Below, one piece after another: positions 41,001 to 50,341 of a stretch of 64,000 nt of DNA. Position numbers and translations under genes: made by a program. How positions within the stretch are numbered: the stretch's first letter is position 1; every line of letters begins with the position of its first letter. Under the pieces are notes generated by a model. The model was not told the DNA's origin. It ran no database searches and was given only the letters and a program-made list of their open reading frames with translations. This stretch comes from Sedimentisphaerales bacterium (GTDB taxonomy: Bacteria; Planctomycetota; Phycisphaerae; Sedimentisphaerales; Anaerobacaceae), in contig JAFGRL010000152.1 of assembly GCA_016935195.1 (NCBI GenBank), forward strand, positions 1-64,000. The letters are read 5' to 3'.

Positions 41001-42010
41001 CCTGCACGCTTACCTGCCAGGTACGTCGCGAAACCAGTGATGCTACTCTTACGATCAACCCGGATAGTTCCGAATGGGAGCCTGAGTTGTATGTCGGCTC
41101 AAATGGCCTGATTTATTATTTGCAAGATAGCAATTGGGTCAGCAGCGGGCTGTCTTCAAGTGTTGACACGTGGGAAAAATACACAATGGACGTCAACCTT
41201 GAAGATTGTACCTATTCTGCTTACAAAAACAATACGAACACTATATGTACCGACATATCTTACTCGCTTCATAACGGAAATACGTTCAGAATGCCGACGT
41301 TTACACCCGCCGGGGCAACAGGAACAGTTGTGTACCTCGACGACGTGTTATTAACGTGGGTGCCGAAGCTTTCTTTTACACCGGCAGCTGACAATACATT
41401 CCTGAGCGATGATTTCGAATCACATCCGACCCGCGGCCTTATAGACGACCGTTCGCCGTATACAGGTTATGCCTGGAATGTTTCCGCCGGTGATTTAAAC
41501 GATATCTACATCGAAAATCGTTTGTCATTCGGCAATGGTTACAAGTGTGTTGCCGTCGAAAGAGGCGCCAGCTCGACCTGGCTCGCCAGTGGCGATAGCA
41601 ACGAGCTGCAGCTTGACCCTAATTATTTTGTTACGATTGACTTTGATCTTTTCGTCCCAACCGATGCAGAAGTGGCCGTCTATGTAACAGATTCAACGGT
41701 GGGTGACCCAGCTGCTGCTATTTATGCGATATCTGACGGCAGATTATCCTATTGGAACGGCAGCGGATGGACGGCTACCAGCTACACAATCGACTTTGAT
41801 ACATGGTTTCATGTCCAGATGATGCTGGATTGCAACGATGAGACTTACACGATTGCTGTCCAGCCGGTCGGTGAATTACAGCAAGTGCTGGGGACGTATG
41901 ACTGGGACACGACCACAACCTCAAGTGACTCGGTATTCTTTTTTATCGCGGCGCAGGAGGGAACCACTTACTTTGATAACGTTGTAATTACTTATGGAAC
42001 TGTGGATTGA
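38051..42010 (+). pseudogene. Large secreted protein (two pectin-lyase/autotransporter-like repeat modules + TIM-barrel-like domain + jelly-roll/LamG-like C-term), interrupted by an in-frame TAA at 40634-40636
   Basis: ORFs 38051-40636 and 40856-42010 are in the same frame; 40637-40855 is open. Signal peptide MFKKSFLLISVVLMLSLAGNASA. Repeated GGT motifs (MYVSGGTL, FYVSGGTV, LNITGGTV, FNLTGGTI, LNMTGGTI). Confidence 0.75.
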
Positions 42011-42087
42011 CGATGTAACGATTACCACCCAATATTAGACGAGCTAATATGGTAGTCTTAAAGCAAAATCCGACAGATTTCCTGAAG

Positions 42088-42123
42088 CGTGGCGGCCAAA
42101 AGTGGCCGCCACGTTTCTTTTTT
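42088..42123 (+). terminator. Rho-independent terminator
   Basis: CGTGGCGGCCA-AAAG-TGGCCGCCACG followed by TTTCTTTTTT, 77 nt after the 42010 stop. Confidence 0.93.
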
Positions 42124-42195
42124 CGCGGGGAATTAGTACAAAAAACAGACAAGCAAGGGCAATGTTGCATTAAAGGTGCGTTTTTAGGCGGGTTA

Positions 42196-42268
42196 TAAAA
42201 AAACCTCTCCAGCCTCAAAGGGAAATCCCCAGCTCTTAGGAGGGCACCCGAGCCGTCAGGCCGGAGAG
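42196..42268 (-). ncRNA. Candidate structured RNA with intrinsic terminator on the minus strand
   Basis: CTCTCCaGCCT (42205-42215) pairs with AGGCcGGAGAG (42258-42268); on the minus strand the stem is followed by G and seven Ts. Confidence 0.4.
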
Positions 42269-42533
42269 ATAAACACAAGTTCTGTCCGATGTACTATTGC
42301 TGCCTTACAAATACAAAACCGTACAGACAAAGCTTCCTATTCCTTCAATGGTATTTTCTCTAAAAAGTCGCTGTAATGATATAGGGATATTCCTTATTTT
42401 GGACTTCATAATACCTGAGAGAACTCAATTGTGCTGCACAAATGCGATAAGTTTCATTTGACCGATAAGAGCATTGCTGTTATTGTTGCAATGTTGATAG
42501 GGCAAAAATTGTTTAAAAACCAAGTAGATTATT

Positions 42534-43292
42534 ATGCATGACCCTCTGACACTAACCATTATCTTCATAATCATTTGCACTCTTGTTGCTGCTTTCATCA
42601 GAAGGACAAAAAGAGATAAATGCCTCAAAAATTTTGAACAGACTCAGATAACATTAGAAAAAACAAACGGCAAAATCATCTGGGGCAAGCTCAGAGTAGA
42701 AAGCACAGGTCTGGAATTAGTTTATCAAACCAGGCACGAAGACAAGGACGGCCATTTTGAAACCAGTTACATTCTATATAAATTTGAATATCCGAATATT
42801 CAGGCTATAGTTCGTTTTCACGACCAATTGAGTGACCGGCAAAAGAAAAAAAGACTTGCGGAGCTAAAAAGAACATATCATCCGGGCTTATACCAAAAAT
42901 TAAAACGTAGAGTTCGCAATATATTTATGACGGTGAGAGACTCCGTTGTGGAAGTAGTTGAAGTACTGATAAGCAGAGTTCAAAAAAGTGCTGCTGTGGG
43001 AAAAACTCTTACTTCTCAAGGCAAATATGTCTCACAGATGAAGGGTGAAGTGGTTAGCTCAATAGGCACATCTTATGAGCCTTTACTGGAAAGACATATC
43101 GGAAAGACGGTGGTTCTTGAGGTAGCAAAGGGTGAAAAAATTCTTGAATACTCTGGTTTCCTGAAGGACTACACCGCAGATTTCATAGAAATTATGGATG
43201 TGGACTACCGGCCAGATTCAAACCAGACACCCAGAAAGGCCGACCTCGTTGTCCTCCGCAAGTATGGTGTCGTCCGTCACCTTGGCCAGTAG
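42534..43292 (+). CDS. Membrane-anchored conserved hypothetical protein
   Basis: N-terminal TM, 252 aa, no overlapping better ORF. Confidence 0.7.
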   Translation: MHDPLTLTIIFIIICTLVAAFIRRTKRDKCLKNFEQTQITLEKTNGKIIWGKLRVESTGLELVYQTRHEDKDGHFETSYILYKFEYPNIQAIVRFHDQLSDRQKKKRLAELKRTYHPGLYQKLKRRVRNIFMTVRDSVVEVVEVLISRVQKSAAVGKTLTSQGKYVSQMKGEVVSSIGTSYEPLLERHIGKTVVLEVAKGEKILEYSGFLKDYTADFIEIMDVDYRPDSNQTPRKADLVVLRKYGVVRHLGQ

Positions 43293-43359
43293 AGAATTAA
43301 CAGAAAAATTGTTTACCATAGCATTCAACTATTACTCCGTCACGGCTCAATTGATGATT

Positions 43360-43448
43360 GTCTGGCGAGGGAGTGAAGCGACCGAAGCAATCTAAACCCT
43401 TTGCAGGCCAGAGATTGCCGCGCCCGCCTTCGGTGGGCTTGCAATGAC
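43360..43448. repeat. Intergenic palindromic repeat, full copy D
   Basis: Shares GAAGCAATCTAAA, AGAGATTG and GCAATGACAATT with copy C in the same order. Confidence 0.7.
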
Positions 43449-43499
43449 AATTCCTCAAATCACACGTGAAGGAGCACCAGGTTTTACTTTTTTCATAGA

Positions 43500-45092
43500 T
43501 TACTTTTCCTCATGATATTGCAGTTCTGTATTTACATCCCAGATGTTATCTTTGGTCTTTATGCCCGCAGCAATATTTTCGACCGCAGTCATAGCGGTAA
43601 GCATCGAATGGTCCTGGTTGTTATACCGGTGCATGCCGTTTCTTCCCACGAGAAAGAGATTTTCAAAATCGTCGGCAAAATTCCTGATGACGTCAAAATT
43701 TTCATAGCTGCCAAAGTAGGCAGGATAAGTTTTAGGTGAGCGAATTACAACGCTGTCGATAACCTTGGTTTTATCGATTATGTCAATCTTTTCCAATTCG
43801 TTGATTGCCAGGTTTTTAAGCTCATCATCTGATTTATTCCACAACTTATCGCCTTCGGTACAGAAATACTCTAAGCCTATCCAGATATTATTCTCGTCCT
43901 TGACCATATACGGGCTCCAATTATTAAATATCTGAAGTCTGCCGATTTTGACATCCCTTTCCTGTACATATATCCAGTTGTCAGGCACAATGTTATTTAT
44001 GGTCTTTGTCTTTGTCTGGTTTTTAATCCTCAGTTCTCTTAGAAGAAGTCCCACTGTAATAAAGTCCCGGTACACTAATCCAGCTGCAACTTCACGGACC
44101 TCGGCTGGAACTGAAGGCCCCATTGCTGAAATAAGGTCTTTCACTGGCATTGTGGAGAAGTAATAATCTCCTTTAATGGTTTTAATTCTGCCGGTATCCT
44201 GCTCTTTAATCTCAGCGGCTGTAACTGTATTGTTGTGATACTTTAAGCCGGTTACTTTGTTTCGCAGATATAATTTGCCCCCTTTGGATTTGATTATTCC
44301 GGCAAGTTCCTCCCAGAACTGACCGGGGCCTAATTTCGGATACATAAATTGTCTTATAAGGGTTGTTTCGGTCTTCTTTTGCTCTAAAGATGTATCTTTG
44401 GCAAAAATATTTCTGGCTGCCTGAAAAACGGCGCTGCTGACGGATAGTCCCTTAATTCTCTGTGCCCCCCACTCTGGCTTTATTTCGTTGCATGGCACGC
44501 CCCAGACCTTCTGAGTATAATCTTTGAAGAAGGTCGAATAGAGCTCTTTGCCGAATCTGTTAATCAGAAAATGTTCCAGGGATTTTTCCTTCTTTACCGG
44601 CAGCAGTCGAGCCTTAAAGTAGCTCAAGGCAATTTTAATCATACGAGCCAGTCCTAAGTTGGATATAGTGCGCCGGCTTAAAGTTATCGGATAATCGAAA
44701 AAACGTCTGGCATAGAATATACGCGAGATTCGGTTGCGCATCAGAATTACCTTGTCAGTTTCTTGCGGGTCAGGTGCATCGGGTTTATCCGATAGCGGCA
44801 CATATCGCCCCAATGCTATGTCGTCCCTGGCTGGTTTTCCCTGAAGTGGGAATATATCCTGCCAAAAGCACATCACTCTGTCGGATTTTGAAAAGAATCT
44901 ATGACCACCAATATCGATTCTGTTTCCCTTGTAGTTTACGGTTCTGGAGATTCCGCCTATCTCGGAGGTTGCCTCAAAAACGACAGGAGTGATATCGGTC
45001 TTGTCGAGAAGCTCATAAGCAGCGGTCAGACCCGCAGGGCCTGCGCCAATTATTACTGCAGTTTTGTTACTCTTGGAATTTCCTTCTGGCAT
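43500..45092 (-). CDS. FAD/NAD(P)-dependent amine-oxidase-like oxidoreductase (UDP-galactopyranose mutase/protoporphyrinogen oxidase-like)
   Basis: [53 protein letters not shown]. Confidence 0.87.
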   Translation of the reverse strand: MPEGNSKSNKTAVIIGAGPAGLTAAYELLDKTDITPVVFEATSEIGGISRTVNYKGNRIDIGGHRFFSKSDRVMCFWQDIFPLQGKPARDDIALGRYVPLSDKPDAPDPQETDKVILMRNRISRIFYARRFFDYPITLSRRTISNLGLARMIKIALSYFKARLLPVKKEKSLEHFLINRFGKELYSTFFKDYTQKVWGVPCNEIKPEWGAQRIKGLSVSSAVFQAARNIFAKDTSLEQKKTETTLIRQFMYPKLGPGQFWEELAGIIKSKGGKLYLRNKVTGLKYHNNTVTAAEIKEQDTGRIKTIKGDYYFSTMPVKDLISAMGPSVPAEVREVAAGLVYRDFITVGLLLRELRIKNQTKTKTINNIVPDNWIYVQERDVKIGRLQIFNNWSPYMVKDENNIWIGLEYFCTEGDKLWNKSDDELKNLAINELEKIDIIDKTKVIDSVVIRSPKTYPAYFGSYENFDVIRNFADDFENLFLVGRNGMHRYNNQDHSMLTAMTAVENIAAGIKTKDNIWDVNTELQYHEEK

Positions 45093-45178
45093 TCAACAAA
45101 GCATTAAAAAGCTAAACAACAACCATAAAGACAAATTTTCGTTGTTCTTATTGGCCGTAGTCTTTCGAAACAGCTCAA

Positions 45179-46144
45179 TCAAATTGTTACGTTAAGATAC
45201 TCCGTGTCGGCAGCAAAGCGAATGGCTCCTTCATAGGCAGCAGGAATAACAATAATATCGCCACTGTGAAATTCGACTGCCTCTGTTGTTTCGGCTGAAA
45301 CAATCTTTCCCTGGCCGGTTAGGATAATTAAAGTTTTCATTTGTCCGGGTAAAAGAAGCACCTCACAGCTGTCAGTTTGATGCACTTTGTCTATTTTGAA
45401 GTATTTGCTGTCTACTAAGCGTCCTTCGGTTGTAACAGAGAGGTCGTCTTCTGTCGGCTCGAAGTGAATGCTCTCTAAGGCCTCTTCAATGTGAAGCTGC
45501 CTGGAATTTCCCTTTTCGTCAACTCTGTTCCAATCGAAAACCCTGTATGTCGTATCAGATGGTGTTTGAATCTCTGCAATCAAAAGACCAGCACCTATAC
45601 TATGTACAGTCCCTGCCGGCAGAAAGTGGCATTGACCGGCCTGAACTAGCACTTTTTTCAGAAGCTTTTCGACAGTTCCTTCTTTTATTGCCTGGGCAAA
45701 TTCATTTCGTTTCACGCCTGACTTCAGACCTTTGTAAATATAGGCTCCTGCCTGAGCTTTGATAATGTACCAGCACTCGGTCTTTGGCTCACCCTTGCCT
45801 AATCGCCTGCATGTTTGGGTATCCGGGTGAACCTGCACACTTAAAATGTCTTCTGCGTCCAGGAATTTGATAAGAAGCGGAAATGGTAAAGAGAAATTCT
45901 CATTACCTGTTATTTCTTTAGGGTAAATATCAATCGCTGAACGAAGAATCCAGCCCGATAGTTGACCATTAACGATAACGGATTTATCCTCCGGCAAATC
46001 CGCCAGCTCCCAGCTTTCCCCAATCTTCTCAAAAGGGGGGATGTCTTTGCCGAAAATTTCCCGCAGCTTCTGTCCGCCCCATATTCGTTTTTTGAATATA
46101 GGCTTTAATCTCAGTGGATATGGTTCCCTATTTTTCTCAGTCAT
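45179..46144 (-). CDS. manA: Type I mannose-6-phosphate isomerase (start MTEKNREP at 46144 likely)
   Basis: RIWGGQKL, LSVQVHPD, KTECWYII, HFLPAGTVHSIGAG motifs. Confidence 0.9.
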   Translation of the reverse strand: MTEKNREPYPLRLKPIFKKRIWGGQKLREIFGKDIPPFEKIGESWELADLPEDKSVIVNGQLSGWILRSAIDIYPKEITGNENFSLPFPLLIKFLDAEDILSVQVHPDTQTCRRLGKGEPKTECWYIIKAQAGAYIYKGLKSGVKRNEFAQAIKEGTVEKLLKKVLVQAGQCHFLPAGTVHSIGAGLLIAEIQTPSDTTYRVFDWNRVDEKGNSRQLHIEEALESIHFEPTEDDLSVTTEGRLVDSKYFKIDKVHQTDSCEVLLLPGQMKTLIILTGQGKIVSAETTEAVEFHSGDIIVIPAAYEGAIRFAADTEYLNVTI

Positions 46145-46757
46145 CTTTTGAAGGCTTAACAAACAGCAATGGAAAAACTATGTCGCTGATACAACATGGA
46201 AGCCACACTGCCAGGAATAGAAAAACAAAGCTAACAGTTATAATCCATACAGAAATCTGTCCTGCCATTGCCATGATCATGTGAAAGGATGAAGCCCAGG
46301 TGCTAAGCAGAACGTGGCCGGCGTGCGGAAACTTTGTCTTGGGCCAAAAGCAGGCAATAAATATACCCGCCAGCGCTGCGGGATTGACGATATACCATTC
46401 TTCAATAAAACCAATGTGTTTATGTGCCTCCATTCCGAGCAAGGTCTCTGCCAGATATGGTATTATTGAGTCACTTAAGGTTGCTATCACTATTGAGCCC
46501 AGATATCCGACGACCAAAACCAAAAGGAAATTCTTTTTTCTCGTGTGCAGCTTGAATATAGAAGCTGTTACCATGGCGCTTAATACCACATGAGCAGGAT
46601 GAAATATGTAAAAAAGCCTGTGGATTATATGGTACTCGGCATTTCTGAATAAAAGCATACAAGCTATGCCGCTCAGTGCTCCGAGGAGAGTAAATGGAGC
46701 ATGAGATTTCAGCTCTGCCGATATCAGGGTTAGTCTTGTCGTAAATTTCATGGTCAT
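46137..46757 (-). CDS. Multi-TM hypothetical protein
   Basis: Several TM segments; 3' end overlaps the manA start by a few nt. Confidence 0.65.
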   Translation of the reverse strand: MTMKFTTRLTLISAELKSHAPFTLLGALSGIACMLLFRNAEYHIIHRLFYIFHPAHVVLSAMVTASIFKLHTRKKNFLLVLVVGYLGSIVIATLSDSIIPYLAETLLGMEAHKHIGFIEEWYIVNPAALAGIFIACFWPKTKFPHAGHVLLSTWASSFHMIMAMAGQISVWIITVSFVFLFLAVWLPCCISDIVFPLLFVKPSKDD

Positions 46758-47020
46758 TCAACTCTTCATTTGTTGTATGTTGCTAAAAATAGTTTCTTAA
46801 GACGAATTAATGTTTCGGAACAAGTTACTTTATTGTTAGTCGTCTCCGCAGTCAATTGTTTTTTACTTCTGTCGTCAGATAACTATGGTGGGCTCGAAAT
46901 GACAAGACGTGCTCTTGATTTAATTATGATTGCTTTAGTCTCGCGGTCGGCTTCTATATTCCAACATCACAGCAGGTATGGAACTATGGCCATTTATTGA
47001 TTTGCCGGCCTAAAGCAACA

Positions 47021-47055
47021 ATTAGCCCGTGCACTTTTCCGGCGCACGGGCTAAT
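47021..47055. terminator. Strong inverted repeat, possible terminator
   Basis: ATTAGCCCGTGC (47021-47032) / GCACGGGCTAAT (47044-47055), perfect 12-bp arms; no clear T-tract on either side. Confidence 0.5.
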
Positions 47056-47119
47056 TATCTGCGTGTTACATCTTTGTGTAATCGTCAATGTCTGCAAATG
47101 AAATTACGTCAGAGTAATG

Positions 47120-47356
47120 CTACGCAACAGCCCTTTTCCTGCGGAAGAGGAAGACGATGACGCCCAAGGCTATCAGGCCGACAAGTCCATTCTCGCCTAA
47201 CATACCTATCAAACCTGTCAGATTGGCCACAACACGTCCAAAGAATGGGACCCCTTCGCCAAAAAGGATTTCCACAGCAATGCCAAGGGCAATCAGTAAT
47301 AAAGCAATTTCGGTAATTTCAACCAGCCACTTCTTGAGTTCTTCCAAAAAATTCAT
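47120..47356 (-). CDS. Small two-TM membrane protein
   Basis: 78 aa, SD GGAGAG upstream of the start, two TM segments and basic C-term FRRKRAVA. Confidence 0.65.
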   Translation of the reverse strand: MNFLEELKKWLVEITEIALLLIALGIAVEILFGEGVPFFGRVVANLTGLIGMLGENGLVGLIALGVIVFLFRRKRAVA

Positions 47357-47576
47357 ACTTGTCTCTCCTATTTAATGTAATCATATAAAACCCGCTATTA
47401 ATGGACTTCATCGCCTTGACTCGGCTAATCATTTTGTTTTTCTTTAATCTTTCTTGGTGAATTTAAGGTGCAAGCTCGTATTTTGCAGGGCTTGTGCCGG
47501 CAAAAAGGGGGGCTGAATAAAGACACTAACAACAGGCATATCAGTAGTGATAAGCCTGTTAATTAAACTCTTTTAC

Positions 47577-47606
47577 TTGACATAGCAAGGCAGAATTAGG
47601 TATAAT
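47577..47606 (+). promoter_or_regulatory. Consensus sigma70-type promoter
   Basis: TTGACA (47577-47582) - 18 nt - TATAAT (47601-47606). Confidence 0.75.
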
Positions 47607-47612
47607 TTAAAT

Positions 47613-47786
47613 ATGAACGGAGGAGGTTTTTACTTCATTTTGCGCTTGGCGCTCATTGTAGTAATATGGGCATTCGTATGGAGTGCGATAGAGCCTAAGA
47701 CAAGGCTTATGCGAGTTTTGAGAGCTGCCGTGCTGCTTCTTGTACTTTTGGCCATATCCACCACAATGAAAATTATAGGTTTATGA
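47613..47786 (+). CDS. 57-aa predicted membrane miniprotein, apparently leaderless
   Basis: MNGGGFYFILRLALIVVIWAFVWSAIEPKTRLMRVLRAAVLLLVLLAISTTMKIIGL*; two TM segments; ATG lies 7 nt after the -10. Below the ORF-track length cutoff. Confidence 0.6.
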   Translation: MNGGGFYFILRLALIVVIWAFVWSAIEPKTRLMRVLRAAVLLLVLLAISTTMKIIGL

Positions 47787-47941
47787 ACGAGCATTAGCTT
47801 TTTCAAGACTAAAAAATACAACCAATTCTCTCTGTCTGCCCTAAACATGTGCGATAACCTTTGATTTTTATAACTTCAGTGATGATAACAAGTTATCGGA
47901 CGCATTGTTTTTTGATAATTTTTTTTCGTTCACTGATTTTA

Positions 47942-47970
47942 TTGACATCTTGATTGAAACTTGTTAATAT
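47942..47970 (+). promoter_or_regulatory. Promoter candidate for the two-partner secretion operon
   Basis: TTGACA (47942-47947) - 17 nt - TAATAT (47965-47970). Confidence 0.6.
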
Positions 47971-48352
47971 AAGTTAAGATATCATCAGGACCAAAAAGTC
48001 ATTCGAGAGGATGGCAGGGGTCATTCAAGATTTTAGAGGTAAATGCTTCATCGATGATTAAAGAAATCGTATGATTTTCTGACTTCTTTTTTTTAAGGTT
48101 GTCTGCAAAGCCTAATCGACGGGAAGTAGATAGTATCTTGTCGGGGAGAAAAACTGGTGGTTGAGGGTAAGGAAAAAAAGAGAGTGAGCGGGCTGTATCA
48201 TCGTTTTTTGAACCCCTTAATTTGGGACGCTAGTCCTTCTTATCAAATTTTTTGACCGGGTTGGTGTATTACCGCGCCCGGTAAAAATAATATCAAGTGA
48301 TTGAAATGTAGATAGGCGAATCTTTGGCGAGGTTATTTTTAGGAGATTAATT

Positions 48353-50245
48353 ATGGATGGTTACAATAGGATAAAATGGTTTTACGTTCTTTGCTGTATT
48401 GTCTTTTGTGCCGTTGCAGGAAATGTTATAGGCAAGTCTTCTGATATTGTAGAACCTACCAAGACCGAGGCCCAGCTTAAGCTTGAAGAAAAGGCCAAAG
48501 AAGAAAAGAAGGAAAAGAAGAGAAAAACTGCTGCAGAAATCAGCCCTGAAGAAATTGCAAAACTAACTTTGCCGGAAGATACAAGTTCTCTGATGACCGC
48601 AAGGCAACTGCGCATCAGCGGCAATACTCTGCTGACGACCGAAGAATTGTTATCGAACATTCCTTTGATATATAACGCCTCCGAGATGCCCCTGTTGAAA
48701 GCCGAGAGCACCAACCTTTATGATTTCAGGGGACTGTGTGACATAATCGAAAACCCTGGCCAGCCTCGTCAAATTTCCGCAAGGACTATTCGGGGTCTTA
48801 CACAGTGCATCCTTGCTGTCTATAAAAACAAGGGCTACTCCGGTATATTCGTGTCTGTTCCGCCTGCAGCTCTCAAGGGCGAACAACTGAAGGACGAAGT
48901 TTTGCTCATAAACGTTACCGAAGCCCCGGTTACTTCAGTAACTACAAGCTACTTTACTCCGGAAAATGAAAAGGTAGAAAAAGGGTATCTGAATGATTCG
49001 TTCCTGCGGGAATGGACACCTATCAAGGTCGGAGAGGTGGGAAAACAGAAGAAGCTGGAAGATTATGTTAACCTGCTGAATCTTAACCCCGACAGGTACA
49101 TCTCTGCAAGAGTGTCAAGGGGTGCCGAACCAAACACACTGGCCGTTGGTTATAATGTTTATGAGGCTAATCCATGGCATTGGTTCCTGCAGATTGACAA
49201 TGCCGGCACCAAGGACAGGCGATGGGCTCCGCGGTTAGGACTTATTAACACGAACCTTTTGGGTATAGATGATATGCTTACCGTGTACCATCAGGCTCCC
49301 TGGGACTCAGATTTTGATGAAGATTATTCAGTATACGGCAGTTATGACTTCCCGCTTTTAGGCCCTGACCTGCGTCTCAATATTTTTGGCGGCTACAGTG
49401 AATTTGATGTTCAGGGTGGCGGCGGCATCGATTTTCTGGGCAAAGGCTCGTTGTACGGCGGAGAATTGCGCTACAATGTTTTGCAGACTCAAGGATGGTT
49501 CTTTGACGTTACGACTTCGCTAAGTCACGAAGAAAGCGAAGTTTCCTCTTCGATATTCAGCGCGATATTAGGCTCTGAAGTTGATATGGACATTTGGGGC
49601 GTAGGCATTGATGTGCATCAGCGTAGTGATATGTCAAATACATCTGTTACATTTGACCGCATCGAGAGCGTTGGCGGCTCCAGTCAGCGAAGATACTGGG
49701 ATGGAAGCACCGGTGCGCGAACAAATGCCGACCGTGATTTTGTGATATACACTACTGCGGCCAGTCACGGCCAGTACCTGGATCCTAATAAAGTTCAGCG
49801 CTTGAGCGGCTCGGTTCGCTGGATAGTGCCCACAGCAAGGCTGGTGCCCGCAAAAATGACTACGTTCGGAGGCATGTACACTGTAAGAGGATACAAAGAA
49901 AGCAAGATAATAACTGATGGCGGTGTGCTCGCATCGGCTCAATACGAGTTCGACCTGGTAAAGCATGCCCAGTCAATGGAAGAACCAAAGCTGGCGCCGG
50001 AGAAAAAGCCCTTCTTAAGGAAACTTGCTCCTTTGGCTTTCTTTGATTACGGCCGTGCCAGAATAGAGGAGCCCGTGCCGGGTGAGTGTGACGCGGAGGA
50101 TTTGTTCTCGGTAGGATGCGGCGTGCTTGTTGAGCTTGGGGACAACTTCAGTGGAGCCGTGTATTACGGTCATCCACTTGAGACCACAGATGACACAGAA
50201 CAAAACCATGGCAGGATTCATGCCAGCTTAATGCTGAGATGGTAA
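48353..50245 (+). CDS. Two-partner secretion outer-membrane transporter (TpsB; ShlB/FhaC/HecB family with POTRA domains)
   Basis: Signal peptide, POTRA-like region, WHWFLQIDNAGTKDRRWAPRLGLINTNLLGIDDMLTVYHQAPW, VRGYKESKIITDGG, terminal barrel strand HASLMLRW. Confidence 0.88.
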   Translation: MDGYNRIKWFYVLCCIVFCAVAGNVIGKSSDIVEPTKTEAQLKLEEKAKEEKKEKKRKTAAEISPEEIAKLTLPEDTSSLMTARQLRISGNTLLTTEELLSNIPLIYNASEMPLLKAESTNLYDFRGLCDIIENPGQPRQISARTIRGLTQCILAVYKNKGYSGIFVSVPPAALKGEQLKDEVLLINVTEAPVTSVTTSYFTPENEKVEKGYLNDSFLREWTPIKVGEVGKQKKLEDYVNLLNLNPDRYISARVSRGAEPNTLAVGYNVYEANPWHWFLQIDNAGTKDRRWAPRLGLINTNLLGIDDMLTVYHQAPWDSDFDEDYSVYGSYDFPLLGPDLRLNIFGGYSEFDVQGGGGIDFLGKGSLYGGELRYNVLQTQGWFFDVTTSLSHEESEVSSSIFSAILGSEVDMDIWGVGIDVHQRSDMSNTSVTFDRIESVGGSSQRRYWDGSTGARTNADRDFVIYTTAASHGQYLDPNKVQRLSGSVRWIVPTARLVPAKMTTFGGMYTVRGYKESKIITDGGVLASAQYEFDLVKHAQSMEEPKLAPEKKPFLRKLAPLAFFDYGRARIEEPVPGECDAEDLFSVGCGVLVELGDNFSGAVYYGHPLETTDDTEQNHGRIHASLMLRW

Positions 50246-50341
50246 AAGGAGGTTTTCACTGGCAGTATAGCCGGAGTGAATACACAGTGTGTAGAAGGAG
50301 CCAAAAATGTTTGAGATTTATTTAGATAGAGAGGAAGGAAA

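Noticed and set aside
47977-48352. c-di-GMP (GEMM) riboswitch in the TPS leader
   Set aside because: Only the short GCAAAGCC word fits; other consensus segments are not evident, so it is not called as a feature.
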